A stretch of 64,000 nucleotides of DNA from an uncultured Duncaniella sp. (GCA_910578515.1 CAJTQR010000002.1:310001-374000); one strand, 5' to 3'; counted from the first letter of the stretch, positions 1-9,705 are shown. The notes: generated by a model not told the origin, from the letters alone. A program made the numbers and translations.

Positions 1-247
1 GATTGTGGCATCGGAATTCATCGCAGTGAAATCGTTCAAGGCAAAAGGTAAACGACTGACCACCTTTGTGATTGACCATATAACCGAGCTGACACCTATA
101 GCTGTGCAGCAGATTGAGGAGGAGCCGGCAGCCGAGGAGGCTGATGCTTCATCCGCACCTGACGATGGCGACACAGCTCCTTTGGAGGATGAGAAAAGCG
201 ATGATGAAATCCGTGATGAGCTTACAGGGCAGCAGCGTCTGTTTTGA
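1..247 (+). CDS. parC: DNA topoisomerase IV subunit A, C-terminal end (partial)
   Basis: Only the last 80 or so codons are in the window; the frame is open to the left edge, so the GTG at 5 is internal, not a start. The segment EFIAVKSFKAKGKRL followed by a short helix-like stretch and a long acidic tail (many E and D) is the usual C-terminus of Bacteroidota ParC, whose beta-pinwheel domain wraps DNA for decatenation by the ParC2-ParE2 enzyme. A GyrA assignment is less likely because this basic motif and acidic tail are characteristic of the topoisomerase IV subunit in this order. A DUF3316 gene follows on the same strand 39 bases downstream. Confidence 0.72.
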   Translation, partial: IVASEFIAVKSFKAKGKRLTTFVIDHITELTPIAVQQIEEEPAAEEADASSAPDDGDTAPLEDEKSDDEIRDELTGQQRLF

Positions 248-286
248 CATTCGCGGGGCACTCCTCAATAAAACTCAAACTGAAAC

Positions 287-1147
287 ATGAAACCGCATCT
301 GATATTTACCATATTGCTACTCTGTGTAACTTCACTGCTTAATGCAGCCGAGAATTGCGGGGAGAAAGTCACTGAAGTGCGTCCGGTTTTCGCCGCATAC
401 ACGGCTGAATTTGGCTCTGCGCATCTCACTGACACGTATCTCACCCCGTTGAAGTACACCGGATGGCATGCGGGCATAGATTACTCCCGTTACCAGTCAA
501 TGAAGTTCTCACCTGAGAAATGGACCATGCGCCTGCATGCCAATCTCGGAGTGGACAAGACCGACAATCCGGCGCGCAATGCCTCCATGTGGAGCGTGAT
601 GCTGTCGTTTGACTGGGGAATGATGCGTAAATTCCATCCGCTGCCAAATCTGACGCTGGCTGCGGGCGGTTCAACCGGGATTGATGTCGGTTGTCTCTAT
701 AATGCCCGCAACGGTAATAACCCGGCGTCGGCAAAGGCGTCATGGACGGTGAATCTTACCGGTTATGCAGCCTATCGGCTAAACCTTGGTCGTCTTCCGG
801 TCACATTGATGTATCATCCTACCCTCCCTGTCACGGGAGTGTTCTTCTCGCCGGATTATGGTGAGCTTTACTATGAGATTTATCTTGGGAACACATCGGG
901 ACTTGCGCATTGTGCATGGTGGGGAAATTATTTTTCCCTTGACAATCTTGTCACTGCTGACTTGCATTTTGGTAATACCAATCTGCGGGTGGGGTATCGC
1001 GGCAAAATATTTTCATCGGAAGTCAACCATATCACCACCAATATATTCACGCATTCATTTGTGATTGGAGTCAGCGGAGAGTGGATTTCTGTGAATCCGC
1101 GCAAGGGTGTGCCCCCTAAAATCTCAATGATTCCGGCAATTTACTAA
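287..1147 (+). CDS. DUF3316-like outer-membrane/secreted protein
   Basis: 286 residues. A Sec signal peptide is visible (MKPH, hydrophobic run to about residue 20, cleavage near LNAAENC). The rest is rich in alternating aromatic and polar residues and glycine (TGWHAGIDYS, YRLNLGRLPVTL, LRVGYRGKIF), as in small beta-barrel proteins, and resembles the DUF3316 family, which in Bacteroidales often sits near topoisomerase IV genes. Its function is unknown. The start ATG at 287 directly precedes the signal sequence. The barrel topology is inferred from composition only. Confidence 0.75.
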   Translation: MKPHLIFTILLLCVTSLLNAAENCGEKVTEVRPVFAAYTAEFGSAHLTDTYLTPLKYTGWHAGIDYSRYQSMKFSPEKWTMRLHANLGVDKTDNPARNASMWSVMLSFDWGMMRKFHPLPNLTLAAGGSTGIDVGCLYNARNGNNPASAKASWTVNLTGYAAYRLNLGRLPVTLMYHPTLPVTGVFFSPDYGELYYEIYLGNTSGLAHCAWWGNYFSLDNLVTADLHFGNTNLRVGYRGKIFSSEVNHITTNIFTHSFVIGVSGEWISVNPRKGVPPKISMIPAIY

Positions 1148-1203
1148 CCAAACTCCAGGCTCTCTGCACTATTCCACTCAAATTTATCCGCAACAGCACC
1201 GCT

Positions 1204-2238
1204 ATGAAAAAATTACATCTTATAATCCATATCGCGATAGTTGGCATCATAGCCTCCATCACCTGCTCTTGTCATAGTGTGCCGGAGCAGACCGATAACG
1301 CACGTGGCAATTTCGAGGCTCTGTGGACCATCATTGACGAGCACTACTGTTTCTTCAAGGAGAAGGGTGTTGATTGGGATGCTGTGCATGATAAATATGC
1401 GCGCCGTATCGGGGAGGAGATGACTCGGGAGGAACTGTTTACGGTTTGCTCCGACATGCTTGATGAGCTCCGTGACGGGCATGTGAATCTGACGTCGTCG
1501 TTCAACACTTCATATTATCGGAAATGGTGGAGCGACTATCCACAGAATTTCTCAAAAAGGCTTATCGAGGAATCGTATTTCAATTTCAATTACCGCCAGA
1601 CCGGAGGTCTGATGTATGGACTACTGAATGAAAATATCGGCTATATCTACTATGGCTCGTTTACCTCGCCGGTCGGGGAGGGGAATCTCGATAATGTGCT
1701 CTACTTTCTATCTGCCGCGCAAGGTCTCATTATAGATGTGCGCGACAACGGTGGTGGAAACCTTACGAATGTTGAGACCTTTGTGGCGCGCTTTATCACC
1801 GAGCCGACAGTGGTTGGTTATATATCCCATAAGACCGGTCCTGGTCATGATGAATTTTCCGAGCCGCGAGCCATCACGTATAACCCCGCTGATATTGGCA
1901 GGATACGTTGGGGTAAGCCAATAATAGTGCTTGCAAACCGCTCAACCTTCTCGGCTGCAAATAATTTTGTGTCAGTAATGAAACTGCTTCCCGGTGTCAA
2001 GGTCGTAGGGGCTGTGACAGGAGGTGGAAGCGGTGTGCCATTCTCATCTGAGATACCATGCGGATGGTCGGTACGCTTCTCGGCTTGCTCCATGCTTGAT
2101 GCGGAACGTAGGAGTACAGAACAAGGTGTGTCGCCCACCGAAGGATGTGCTGTAGACCTCGACCCTCTTGATGCTCTCCAAGGGAAGGACACCATACTCG
2201 AATTTGCTATAAATCTATTTCAATCAGATAACGATTGA
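1204..2238 (+). CDS. S41-family peptidase lipoprotein
   Basis: 344 residues, with a hydrophobic signal ending in a cysteine-rich lipobox-like site (SITCSC, Cys21/Cys23), so probably a membrane-anchored periplasmic protein. The C-terminal half has the S41 (C-terminal processing/tricorn-type) protease signature: IDVRDNGGG at about residues 178-186 and the nucleophile segment STFSAANNF, with Ser250 as the likely catalytic serine, then GGGSGVPF. No PDZ domain is obvious between the N-terminal helical domain (about 40-120) and the catalytic core, as in the short tricorn-like members. It lies 56 bases after the DUF3316 gene on the same strand. The substrate is unknown. Confidence 0.88.
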   Translation: MKKLHLIIHIAIVGIIASITCSCHSVPEQTDNARGNFEALWTIIDEHYCFFKEKGVDWDAVHDKYARRIGEEMTREELFTVCSDMLDELRDGHVNLTSSFNTSYYRKWWSDYPQNFSKRLIEESYFNFNYRQTGGLMYGLLNENIGYIYYGSFTSPVGEGNLDNVLYFLSAAQGLIIDVRDNGGGNLTNVETFVARFITEPTVVGYISHKTGPGHDEFSEPRAITYNPADIGRIRWGKPIIVLANRSTFSAANNFVSVMKLLPGVKVVGAVTGGGSGVPFSSEIPCGWSVRFSACSMLDAERRSTEQGVSPTEGCAVDLDPLDALQGKDTILEFAINLFQSDND

Positions 2239-2299
2239 ACAGATATTCAAAATTAAACCTATATAATAATTGAACTGATTTAGCCGGAACAATTGCTTT

Positions 2300-2995
2300 A
2301 TGAAAAATTACATACCTGAACTATACAATTTCTTTGCGGAGCTTTCAGCTCATAATAACCGTGAATGGTTTGCCGCCAACCGCCAACGCTATGAACGTCT
2401 GCGCAAACTATGGATGGAGGATATAGACCGTATGATTGACCGCATGAAGGAGTGGGAACCTGGGCTTGATAACCAGAGCGCTGCCACATGTGTGTACCGC
2501 ATCAACCGTAACCTCCGGTTTTCGCAGGATAAAACACCCTATAAAACTCATTTCGGCGCGTCAATTCATGTGGGCGGACGCCGCTGCGGCAATGCCGGTT
2601 ATTATCTTGATATCGGTTATCCCGGCGAATATGAGTCGGGGCTCTATGGCGGGTTATGGCAGGTGGAGCCGGCTATGCTACGCAAACTGCGTCATGCAAT
2701 CGTGGATAATATAGAGGAATTTGAGGAGATAGTCAATGCTCCCGATATGCTGCGTGATTTCCCCGGGTGGTGCAGCTCCACTTTGAAAACTATCCCCAAG
2801 GGGTGGGACAGGAATCATCCGCAGGCTGAATATCTCCGTATGACCAATTACGGGAAAATGCGTCCCTGTCCGGAATCATTTTACCTTGACCCTGATTGGG
2901 CTCTCCGCTCTGCTGACTTATTTCACACTCTCAAGCCGTTTATTGATTTCATAAATTACTCCATGACCGAGGAAGTTTGGTCGATAGGCGATTGA
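2300..2995 (+). CDS. DUF2461 domain-containing protein (TIGR02453 family)
   Basis: 231 residues and soluble. The N-terminus NFFAELSAHNNREWFAANR and the central YRINRNLRFSQDKTPYKTH stretch are hallmarks of DUF2461, a widespread family of unknown function found as single-domain proteins of about 220-230 residues, so this one is full length. It has no signal peptide and is expected in the cytoplasm. It is co-directional with the upstream peptidase after a 61-base gap and convergent with the MATE gene on the other strand. Confidence 0.9.
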   Translation: MKNYIPELYNFFAELSAHNNREWFAANRQRYERLRKLWMEDIDRMIDRMKEWEPGLDNQSAATCVYRINRNLRFSQDKTPYKTHFGASIHVGGRRCGNAGYYLDIGYPGEYESGLYGGLWQVEPAMLRKLRHAIVDNIEEFEEIVNAPDMLRDFPGWCSSTLKTIPKGWDRNHPQAEYLRMTNYGKMRPCPESFYLDPDWALRSADLFHTLKPFIDFINYSMTEEVWSIGD

Positions 2996-3048
2996 ATCGC
3001 AGAGCAATTTGATTATCGCAGGGTTATTTGATTACTGTGGGATACGAC

Positions 3049-4449
3049 CTACAGCCCTTTTTTCAACCACGCACCTGAGATGAGGCGCCATAGGAATATG
3101 GAGCCTCGGAAACAGAGTTCAATGCACATGGCTAACCATACGCCGGCAAGACCCATGCTGGGTGCCAGCAATGCTGCAATAGGGAGACGTACAAGCCAGA
3201 TGCTGCCGAAATTCATTGCAGCGGGTATGATTGTGTCGCCCACACCTATCATGACTCCGTATGCCACGATTGAGGCCGCGAACATTGGTTCGGCGAAAGC
3301 CTCGATGCGCAAGGATTCCACGCCGAGTGCCCTGATGGTTTCCACCGGGGTCATCATCTCCATTACGTATGGGGCGAACAGATAGAGGATTACCCCCATT
3401 ATGCTCATCGTTACCATTCCAAGCCCTACGGTTATGTAGCCGAACCGCTTGGCGAGGTCAAACCGTTTTGCTCCGTAGCTTTGTCCTACCAGGGTTGTAG
3501 CGGCGTCACCTATGCCATAGCCCGGCATATAGCAGATGCTCTCCGCTGTCACTGCAAAGGCGTTGGCAGCTATTGCCATGACTCCAAGTGGCGCCACAAT
3601 TACCGTGACAGCTATCTGTGCGCCGCATATCACGGCGTGTTCCAATGTCATAGGAGCTGACACCTTCAGTGCCTTCCGCAACACACCTCGGGAGGGGCGG
3701 AAGCTACCCGCAGTGCCTCGCAGCGAGATTGTCTTTTCCCGGGTGCATAGAAACCACATCATGGTTCCGGCTGTGATGATTTCAGCCGACACCGTACCCA
3801 AAGCCGCTCCAAGCACACCTAAATTGGCTCCGGGGAGAGTGATGTGCACACCTCCTATATCAAAATGATGGGTGGGGAAAATCAGGAAGAAGTTAAACAC
3901 CACGTCAAGCAGACACATCATCACGTTAAGCGCCCCCGGTACTTTCATGTTGCCGACACAGCGGAGCATTCCCCCTGCCAGATAATTCATGGTGAGCAGC
4001 GGCAGCGCGAGCACAAAAACGAGGAAATAGGTGGTGGCTTTATTGCACACAGCCTCCGTGCCTCCGAGCCAATGGGGCAAAGGCACGCAGATAGCTGCAC
4101 CTATTGCCGTGACTATGAGGCTGAACATGATACAGGCGGTGATTGACTGACGCAAGATTTCACGGGCGTGATTGTAGTCGGAGGCACCTATGCGGTGCGC
4201 CACCTGAACCGAGAAACCAACAGTGACGGCCGAGCATATACCCCAGAATAGCCATAGGCTGGTAGATACCAATCCAACAGCCGCTGAGTCATCGGCACCG
4301 AGCTGCCCTACCATTGAGGCGTCGATATATTGCATCATGATGCTCGACAGTTGAGCCATCATCGCGGGCCATGACAATTGGGCGGTCAACTTGAGCTGCT
4401 GACCGAATGTGACCTTGCCGCCTGATTGGATAAGTGAGATATCCGCCAT
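3049..4449 (-). CDS. MATE-family multidrug/Na+ antiporter
   Basis: 466 residues with about 12 hydrophobic segments in two repeated halves, the usual MATE size. The first half starts GQQLKLTAQLSWPAMMAQLSS and the second repeats it as LRKALKVSAPMTLEHAVI, giving the internal pseudo-repeat typical of MatE domains. Members export cationic drugs or metabolites across the inner membrane using a sodium or proton gradient. The substrate cannot be told. The aminotransferase gene lies 10 bases upstream on the same strand, so the two are probably one transcript. Confidence 0.93.
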   Translation of the reverse strand: MADISLIQSGGKVTFGQQLKLTAQLSWPAMMAQLSSIMMQYIDASMVGQLGADDSAAVGLVSTSLWLFWGICSAVTVGFSVQVAHRIGASDYNHAREILRQSITACIMFSLIVTAIGAAICVPLPHWLGGTEAVCNKATTYFLVFVLALPLLTMNYLAGGMLRCVGNMKVPGALNVMMCLLDVVFNFFLIFPTHHFDIGGVHITLPGANLGVLGAALGTVSAEIITAGTMMWFLCTREKTISLRGTAGSFRPSRGVLRKALKVSAPMTLEHAVICGAQIAVTVIVAPLGVMAIAANAFAVTAESICYMPGYGIGDAATTLVGQSYGAKRFDLAKRFGYITVGLGMVTMSIMGVILYLFAPYVMEMMTPVETIRALGVESLRIEAFAEPMFAASIVAYGVMIGVGDTIIPAAMNFGSIWLVRLPIAALLAPSMGLAGVWLAMCIELCFRGSIFLWRLISGAWLKKGL

Positions 4450-4459
4450 TTGAACGGTG

Positions 4460-5608
4460 CTATCTGGAGAGTGAGTCGATTATGAGGTTAAGCGCCTCCT
4501 CGAGGGTAGAGCGCGGGCATGCGATGTTGAGACGGATATACCCGTCGGCACCATACATCACACCTGAATTTACCCAGACTCCCGCATCCTTGAGAAGCTT
4601 TTCTTCAAGAGCGTCGGCCGGGATGCCGAGTGATGATATATCTACCCAAGGAAGGTATGTTGCCTCAAGACGGGTCACGGGACAATGCAGGCGCGATGTG
4701 ATGAGGTCGCGTGTGTATATGTAATTGTCATGAATATATTCGCGCAGGTCGGTGAGCCAGTTGTTCCCTTCGGGCGAATAGGCTGCTATGAGCGCCTCTA
4801 CCCCGAAAGGATTGACATCGCACACCTCGTTTATGTTGATTGCGCGGTCAATCTTCGCTCTTTTTTCGGGGGAAGAGCAGATGATGTTGGCTATTTGCAA
4901 TCCGGCTATGTTGAAAGCCTTTGACGGAGACAGGCATACTATGGCATCATGGTCAATGGTCCCGTAAGGTACATAGCGTATGCCGGGCATGGTGAGCTCG
5001 CAGTGTATTTCATCGCTTACCACCGTCACTTCATGGCGTGAGCATATATCGTGGACTTTACGCAATTCATCTGCGCTCCAGGTCCTTCCGGCAGGATTGT
5101 GGGGATTGCAAAGAAGCAACATCCGGTTTTCAGGTTTTGAGGCAAGTTCCTCCAGCCCTTCAAAATCCATGTGGTATGTAAACTCTGTATCACTCAGATT
5201 TTCCCTTATAAGCGGATTCTCCACTATATTGCAACCGTTGTTACGAATGGACGAGAAGAAACAGTTGTAGACCGGAGTCTGCACTATCACTCCCTCGCCA
5301 GGCGCCACAAGTGCCTTTATTATGGCTGATATAGCGGGAACGACCCCGGATGTATAAATGACATCCTGGCGGTTAAATATGTACAGGTGGCGGGTGCTGA
5401 ACCAATCAATCAGTGCGTCGTAATAATCCTCGCGCACCAAAGTGTATCCGAACACACCGTGACGCACACGGTTTTCGAGCGCTTCGATGATACAAGGTGC
5501 TGTCTGGAAGTCCATGTCGGCTACCCATAGAGGGAGGACATCATGACGCGAGTCCCATTTATATGAGCCGGTACCTCGGCGGTTGATGATTTTGTCGAAA
5601 TTACTCAT
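4460..5608 (-). CDS. MalY/PatB-family PLP aminotransferase (putative cystathionine beta-lyase)
   Basis: 382 residues, fold-type I pyridoxal-phosphate enzyme. The Schiff-base lysine is Lys230 in SPSKAFNIAGLQ; CNPHNPAGRTW (about 168-177) and VSDEIH (about 198-202) bind cofactor and substrate. The N-terminus NFDKIINRRGTGSYKWD is characteristic of MalY/PatB proteins, which cleave cystathionine or cysteine S-conjugates to pyruvate, ammonia and thiol. It is likely cotranscribed with the MATE exporter that follows after 10 bases. A general aminotransferase role cannot be excluded. Confidence 0.9.
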   Translation of the reverse strand: MSNFDKIINRRGTGSYKWDSRHDVLPLWVADMDFQTAPCIIEALENRVRHGVFGYTLVREDYYDALIDWFSTRHLYIFNRQDVIYTSGVVPAISAIIKALVAPGEGVIVQTPVYNCFFSSIRNNGCNIVENPLIRENLSDTEFTYHMDFEGLEELASKPENRMLLLCNPHNPAGRTWSADELRKVHDICSRHEVTVVSDEIHCELTMPGIRYVPYGTIDHDAIVCLSPSKAFNIAGLQIANIICSSPEKRAKIDRAININEVCDVNPFGVEALIAAYSPEGNNWLTDLREYIHDNYIYTRDLITSRLHCPVTRLEATYLPWVDISSLGIPADALEEKLLKDAGVWVNSGVMYGADGYIRLNIACPRSTLEEALNLIIDSLSR

Positions 5609-5658
5609 GGTGAAGGGTGTATAAAAGTGAGGGAGAGATTCATGATATGGAGTGTCTC

Positions 5659-6504
5659 CTATATTTCGCTTGTAATCTCGCAGTCGGCGGGCGCGAGCAC
5701 ATTGGCATCGATGATAATCTCGCCGATTGCCAACGCCTTGATGGAGCCGGTGCGTGGATTCTTGATGCTGATGATATTTGACTTCACGGTGGCGTTTACA
5801 TCCGAGTCCTCGAACGCGAGGTCAGCGTCATCGCCAAATATGCAATCCTCCAGTATCAGATTGGAGCAATAGCAGAGCGGTTGTGTACCGGAGATTTTGC
5901 AGCGTACCAGTCTGAGGTTCTTTGAATGCCATCCGAGATATTCTCCGGTAAGTTCCGAGTCATATACGGTCACATCTTCAGTGTTCCAGAAAGCATCTTT
6001 TGAGTCGATATGGGCATTGCGAATCTCCACATTCTTGCAGTATTGGAAAGAATAGTTGCCCTGTTGGCGGTAGTCCTCAATCTTGATATTGGATGAATGC
6101 ATGAACAGATAGTCGGCATTCTTCACCTCGACATCATGCATGGTCACATCATGGCAATGCCACAGAGTCTCCTGCGCATCTGGTATGCGAACATTCGTAA
6201 GGGCAATGTTTGTCATCTCGCGGAACATTTTGGGGGCTTCCACGAGTGTGTTTGTCATAACGAGGTCACTTGAGTACCAAAGAGCGGCGCGGGCGCCGGG
6301 AGTAAACACGCAGTCATTCACACGGAACCCCTTGGTGTGCCAGAACGGATATTTGCCTTCGAAACGGCAGCGGTTGGCGGTGATTTCCGAACAGCATTTC
6401 AGAGCGGATTCACCGGCATGGATTGTCACATTCTCAAGCGTGATGTCATGTGTTGCAAAAAGTGGGCGTTCGCCGCCAAATTCAGCATCAGATACTATTT
6501 TCAT
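5659..6504 (-). CDS. DUF3737-family right-handed beta-helix protein
   Basis: 281 residues made almost entirely of short beta-helix rungs with recurring motifs (ITLENVTIH, VTMHDVEVKN, VTVYDSELTG, LILEDCIFG). This is the DUF3737 family, predicted cytoplasmic pectate-lyase-like solenoids of unknown function; no signal peptide is present. Length matches the family. The start is supported by MKIVSDAEFGGERPLF, a conserved N-terminus. It is separated from the aminotransferase start by 50 bases on the same strand and could share its transcript. Confidence 0.88.
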   Translation of the reverse strand: MKIVSDAEFGGERPLFATHDITLENVTIHAGESALKCCSEITANRCRFEGKYPFWHTKGFRVNDCVFTPGARAALWYSSDLVMTNTLVEAPKMFREMTNIALTNVRIPDAQETLWHCHDVTMHDVEVKNADYLFMHSSNIKIEDYRQQGNYSFQYCKNVEIRNAHIDSKDAFWNTEDVTVYDSELTGEYLGWHSKNLRLVRCKISGTQPLCYCSNLILEDCIFGDDADLAFEDSDVNATVKSNIISIKNPRTGSIKALAIGEIIIDANVLAPADCEITSEI

Positions 6505-6658
6505 GATTATAATTTTTTGTGATTAATAATAGGTAAAAACCATAGAGCGGTGGGAGGTCGATTATCCCGGATGCAAAATTAACGGCTTTTTCTATATTGA
6601 ATTAATCAAAAATCCCGAAATACTAACCATAATTCGTCAGAAACGGAGGGGTGTCCGC

Positions 6659-7618
6659 TTACTTGAAGTGAGGGGCAGTGAGATGCGCGCCTCGCAGATA
6701 GTCAGAAGTGGAGATGCGTCGTTTTCCGGGAGCCTGCAGGCTGAGAATTTCAAGAGAACCATCGCGGCAGCCCACTATGATGCGTGAATCGGCAATGGTA
6801 ATGCTGCCGGGCTCACCATGGGTTGCTTCCAGCGGTTTTGTCTCGAATATCTTCACGGCGCCAATCTCTGTTTCTCCATCGAAGAGAGTTGACCAGGCTG
6901 CCGGATATGGAGAGAGACCTCTCACAAGATTGTGGAGCGATGTGGCATCCTTGCTCCAGTCAATCCGGCATGTCTCCTTGAAAATTTTAGGAGCGGGAGT
7001 CGGTTCGGTCTCTGCTATGAGTTTATCCTGTGGAATGGGGGAGAGTGTTCCCGCTATGATATCATTTATGGTACGGAGGGTGAGTTTCGCGCCAAGTTCC
7101 ATCAGATGGTCATGCACGTCTCCAACATTCTCGGTGGGTAGAATCGCTATTTTTTCCTGGGCGATGATGTCGCCGGTGTCAATCTCATGTTTGAGGAAGA
7201 ATGTGGTGACACCTGTCTCCGTGTCGCCGTTTATTACCGCCCAGTTGATTGGGGCGGCACCGCGGTAGCGGGGCAGGAGCGAGGCGTGGAGATTGAAAGT
7301 GCCGAGACGCGGCATGGTCCATACCACTTCGGGGAGCATGCGGAACGCTATAACAATGAACAGGTCGGCGTTGAGAGAACGCAATTCCTCCACAAAATTC
7401 TCATCCTTGAGTTTTACCGGTTGCATTACGTGCAGTCCATGCTCCACGGCAAAAAGCTTCACGGGCGACTGATACATTTTGTGCCCTCTTCCTGCAGGTT
7501 TGTCGGGCATGGTCACCACACCTACCACATTGAAGCCATTGTCGACTATCTGGCGCAGGCTTTCCACGGCAAAATCCGGAGTGCCGAGAAAAACGATTCT
7601 TAAATCTTGCTTTGTCAT
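6659..7618 (-). CDS. fmt: Methionyl-tRNA formyltransferase
   Basis: 319 residues. It formylates initiator Met-tRNA using 10-formyl-tetrahydrofolate. The catalytic triad is visible: Asn109 and His111 in FNLHASLLP and Asp150 in HEIDTGDII. The N-terminal LGTPDFAV and the SPVK segment are conserved, and the C-terminal oligonucleotide-binding domain (about 210-319) is present. The family length is about 310-320. It is followed upstream by rsmD with a 5-base gap, so fmt and rsmD are likely cotranscribed on the minus strand. Confidence 0.97.
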   Translation of the reverse strand: MTKQDLRIVFLGTPDFAVESLRQIVDNGFNVVGVVTMPDKPAGRGHKMYQSPVKLFAVEHGLHVMQPVKLKDENFVEELRSLNADLFIVIAFRMLPEVVWTMPRLGTFNLHASLLPRYRGAAPINWAVINGDTETGVTTFFLKHEIDTGDIIAQEKIAILPTENVGDVHDHLMELGAKLTLRTINDIIAGTLSPIPQDKLIAETEPTPAPKIFKETCRIDWSKDATSLHNLVRGLSPYPAAWSTLFDGETEIGAVKIFETKPLEATHGEPGSITIADSRIIVGCRDGSLEILSLQAPGKRRISTSDYLRGAHLTAPHFK

Positions 7619-7623
7619 CAGTT

Positions 7624-8175
7624 CTATTCGGGATTATTTTCTGGGATTATAAAAATGGAGAAATTTACCGAGCCGTAAACTCTGTGCTGGGAGAAATGTG
7701 CCAGCGAAGAGAAATCGTAGGCTTTTGAATGCTCAATTATAAATATACTGCCCGGATGGAGAAGTTTGGAGTCGAGCACCATCTGCGGAATCTCGCCAAA
7801 ACCATCGAGGTCGTAAGGAGGGTCGGCGAATATGAAGTCGAACGAAGAGGTGGCTTCGCGGATGTATCTCAAAGCATCGGTACGTAGCAAGCGCAGGTTC
7901 TTGTCGCCAAGTTCGCGTGCTACCTTCTCGATAAACCTTGCCTGTGTGGCGGATTTCTCCACCGCTGTAACCGAGGCTGCTTCACGTGAGAGCAATTCAA
8001 AAGATATGGCTCCCGTACCTGCGAAAAGGTCGAGGCATCGGGTACCTTCAAGGTCAATGAGATTGTCGATTACGTTGAATATGTTTTCACGCGCGAAATC
8101 GGTGGTGGGTCGTGCGGTGATATTGGTAGGGACGGAGAAGCGTCGGCGTCCATATTTTCCTCGTATTATTCGCAT
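7624..8175 (-). CDS. rsmD: 16S rRNA (guanine(966)-N2)-methyltransferase RsmD
   Basis: 183 residues. It is a class I SAM-dependent methyltransferase with motif I LDLFAGTGAISFE (about 48-60) and the catalytic DPPY motif (118-121); the N-terminal RIIRGKYGRRRF and RPTTDFARENIFN segments are the RsmD signature. It modifies G966 of 16S rRNA during 30S assembly. It starts 8 bases after the end of the DUF3822 gene and ends 5 bases before fmt, giving a tight DUF3822-rsmD-fmt operon as seen in other Bacteroidales. Confidence 0.96.
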   Translation of the reverse strand: MRIIRGKYGRRRFSVPTNITARPTTDFARENIFNVIDNLIDLEGTRCLDLFAGTGAISFELLSREAASVTAVEKSATQARFIEKVARELGDKNLRLLRTDALRYIREATSSFDFIFADPPYDLDGFGEIPQMVLDSKLLHPGSIFIIEHSKAYDFSSLAHFSQHRVYGSVNFSIFIIPENNPE

Positions 8176-8183
8176 GGGTTGTT

Positions 8184-9011
8184 CTATTCGCAGATTGGGG
8201 TGATTATTAAATCAAATGGAGCTATCATGGCATCCTTACCGAATTTAAACATCTGAGGAGGGAAAATGGCCGGAATCACTCTTGCCAAGTATGTCCGGAG
8301 TACGGGAAGCACCTTTTCTCTCACTGTTGTGTCGCCGGCAAGTATCAGCTCATCGTTGTGTGGGTCGAGTCCTATACGGTTGCGGCAGGCAAGTATGTAG
8401 TAAACCGCATCCATCGGGTTGGAGAATGAGAATGTGTTGGCAAGCATCAGGTTGCCACCCTGCATTATGATTACGTCGAGCGATGTGTCACGAAGATTGA
8501 CAAGCATTTTCATGCTGTTGCTTTTGCCCGCTTTCATGGCGAAAAAACGGCATAGCGGAGAGAGATGTGAACTTATGATGACGTTGTGGAACGTGCGGTG
8601 CAGGAACGCTGAGAGGTCATTTTCAATTCCTGAGATTATGATTGCGTTTCGGGTGCCTGTGGTATCGGTCAATACGCTTCCCTTAAAGTCGGGATGGGAG
8701 GCGGAGAGCAGTAACTCACGGTCGGTCTCTGATGTGTAATCGGACGGCGCCACCACTTGGGTGGATGTCTGGATGACACAATATACCCGGCGGAAATCGC
8801 TTAGAATCATTGGATTGTCGTAAATCACTTCTTCAAGGGCGCGTAGGTATGAGCCTGAATTGCTGTCGATTGGGAATCGACGGTAAATCAGAGAGTTGTC
8901 CTCAACGATGGAATATGCCACGAGATGCATCTCGGTGGGACTTAGTCTCAGAAGCAGATTCCACATTTCGGGATTTGTAATTAAATCTCTATCAAGTGTT
9001 CCGTTAATCAT
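8184..9011 (-). CDS. DUF3822-family protein
   Basis: 275 residues, soluble, no signal peptide. The overall pattern, an actin-like/ASKHA-type pair of half domains with LHLVAYSI-like and HLSPLCRFF strands and the LRDTSLDVIIMQGGNLML core, matches DUF3822, a Bacteroidota family of unknown function regularly found immediately upstream of rsmD. Position (8 bases before rsmD) supports the call. First gene of the minus-strand operon with rsmD and fmt. Confidence 0.82.
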   Translation of the reverse strand: MINGTLDRDLITNPEMWNLLLRLSPTEMHLVAYSIVEDNSLIYRRFPIDSNSGSYLRALEEVIYDNPMILSDFRRVYCVIQTSTQVVAPSDYTSETDRELLLSASHPDFKGSVLTDTTGTRNAIIISGIENDLSAFLHRTFHNVIISSHLSPLCRFFAMKAGKSNSMKMLVNLRDTSLDVIIMQGGNLMLANTFSFSNPMDAVYYILACRNRIGLDPHNDELILAGDTTVREKVLPVLRTYLARVIPAIFPPQMFKFGKDAMIAPFDLIITPICE

Positions 9012-9075
9012 CAGGGGTAAATCAATTATAATCGCAAAATTACTAAAAAAATCCTTGCCATAGAGGGCGAGAGAT

Positions 9076-9109
9076 GAAAAAACGCTCCTGCCATGCTGGG
9101 CGGGAGCGT
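9076..9109 (-). terminator. Rho-independent terminator after the DUF805 gene
   Basis: Read on the minus strand, an 11-bp stem with one G-T pair (ACGCTCCCGCC / GGCAGGAGCGT) and a five-base loop is followed by six T. It lies 40 bases past the DUF805 stop codon and before the DUF3822 start, so it should end the DUF805 transcript. Confidence 0.75.
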
Positions 9110-9149
9110 AGGAATTCGGTTATGTGACTGAATTGGAGTTCAGTGTGTA

Positions 9150-9596
9150 TTAACGCTGAACGAGGTTGGGGACAGGACCATACTGGTTGGGCACGGGTTC
9201 GCTATCCTTGACAGCCCATACAATGTAGATAATCCAGCCTACAAGTGGGATAAGGTTGATAAGGATATACCAGCCTGATTTGCCAATGTCGTGCATGCGA
9301 CGCACGCCGAGACCGAGATTCGGAAGCAACAAGGCGAGATTTATAATACCTCCTACAACCTGGGCGGTTGTGCCACTGAAAATTAAATTGATAACAGTAC
9401 CCAAAATGAAAGTAAAGAGAGCATACCACCAGAACTCTGAGCGTGAAGAACGACCGTTGAAGTTACAGTAGTTTGTAGTGAGGGCTAATTTCACAGCCTC
9501 TCCGAATGTAATTTGTCTTTGATACATGGCTTTAGGACTTGATGAATTTAGTAATGTTGGTTTATTGTCTTTATGCATGTTGATATTGTATGGCAA
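9150..9596 (-). CDS. DUF805 membrane protein
   Basis: 148 residues. After a hydrophilic N-terminus of about 45 residues, the motif NYCNFNGRSSRSEFWWYALF and three or four hydrophobic helices (about 48-70, 75-92, 108-130), with GVRRMHDIGKSGW between them, are diagnostic of DUF805, a small inner-membrane family of unknown function. A start further in is possible; the TYQRQITFGEAVK region precedes the conserved core and the ATG at 9596 gives a slightly long N-terminus. A terminator follows at 9076-9109. Confidence 0.9.
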   Translation of the reverse strand: MPYNINMHKDNKPTLLNSSSPKAMYQRQITFGEAVKLALTTNYCNFNGRSSRSEFWWYALFTFILGTVINLIFSGTTAQVVGGIINLALLLPNLGLGVRRMHDIGKSGWYILINLIPLVGWIIYIVWAVKDSEPVPNQYGPVPNLVQR

Positions 9597-9705
9597 AGAT
9601 AAGCAAAAAGTTTGAGTAATGCCAATTGAAATTATTTATTGTTTATTTATTGTGTCGAAAAACATATTTTAAGTGCCGTTATAATTATCCGGGCAAAAAA
9701 AATCG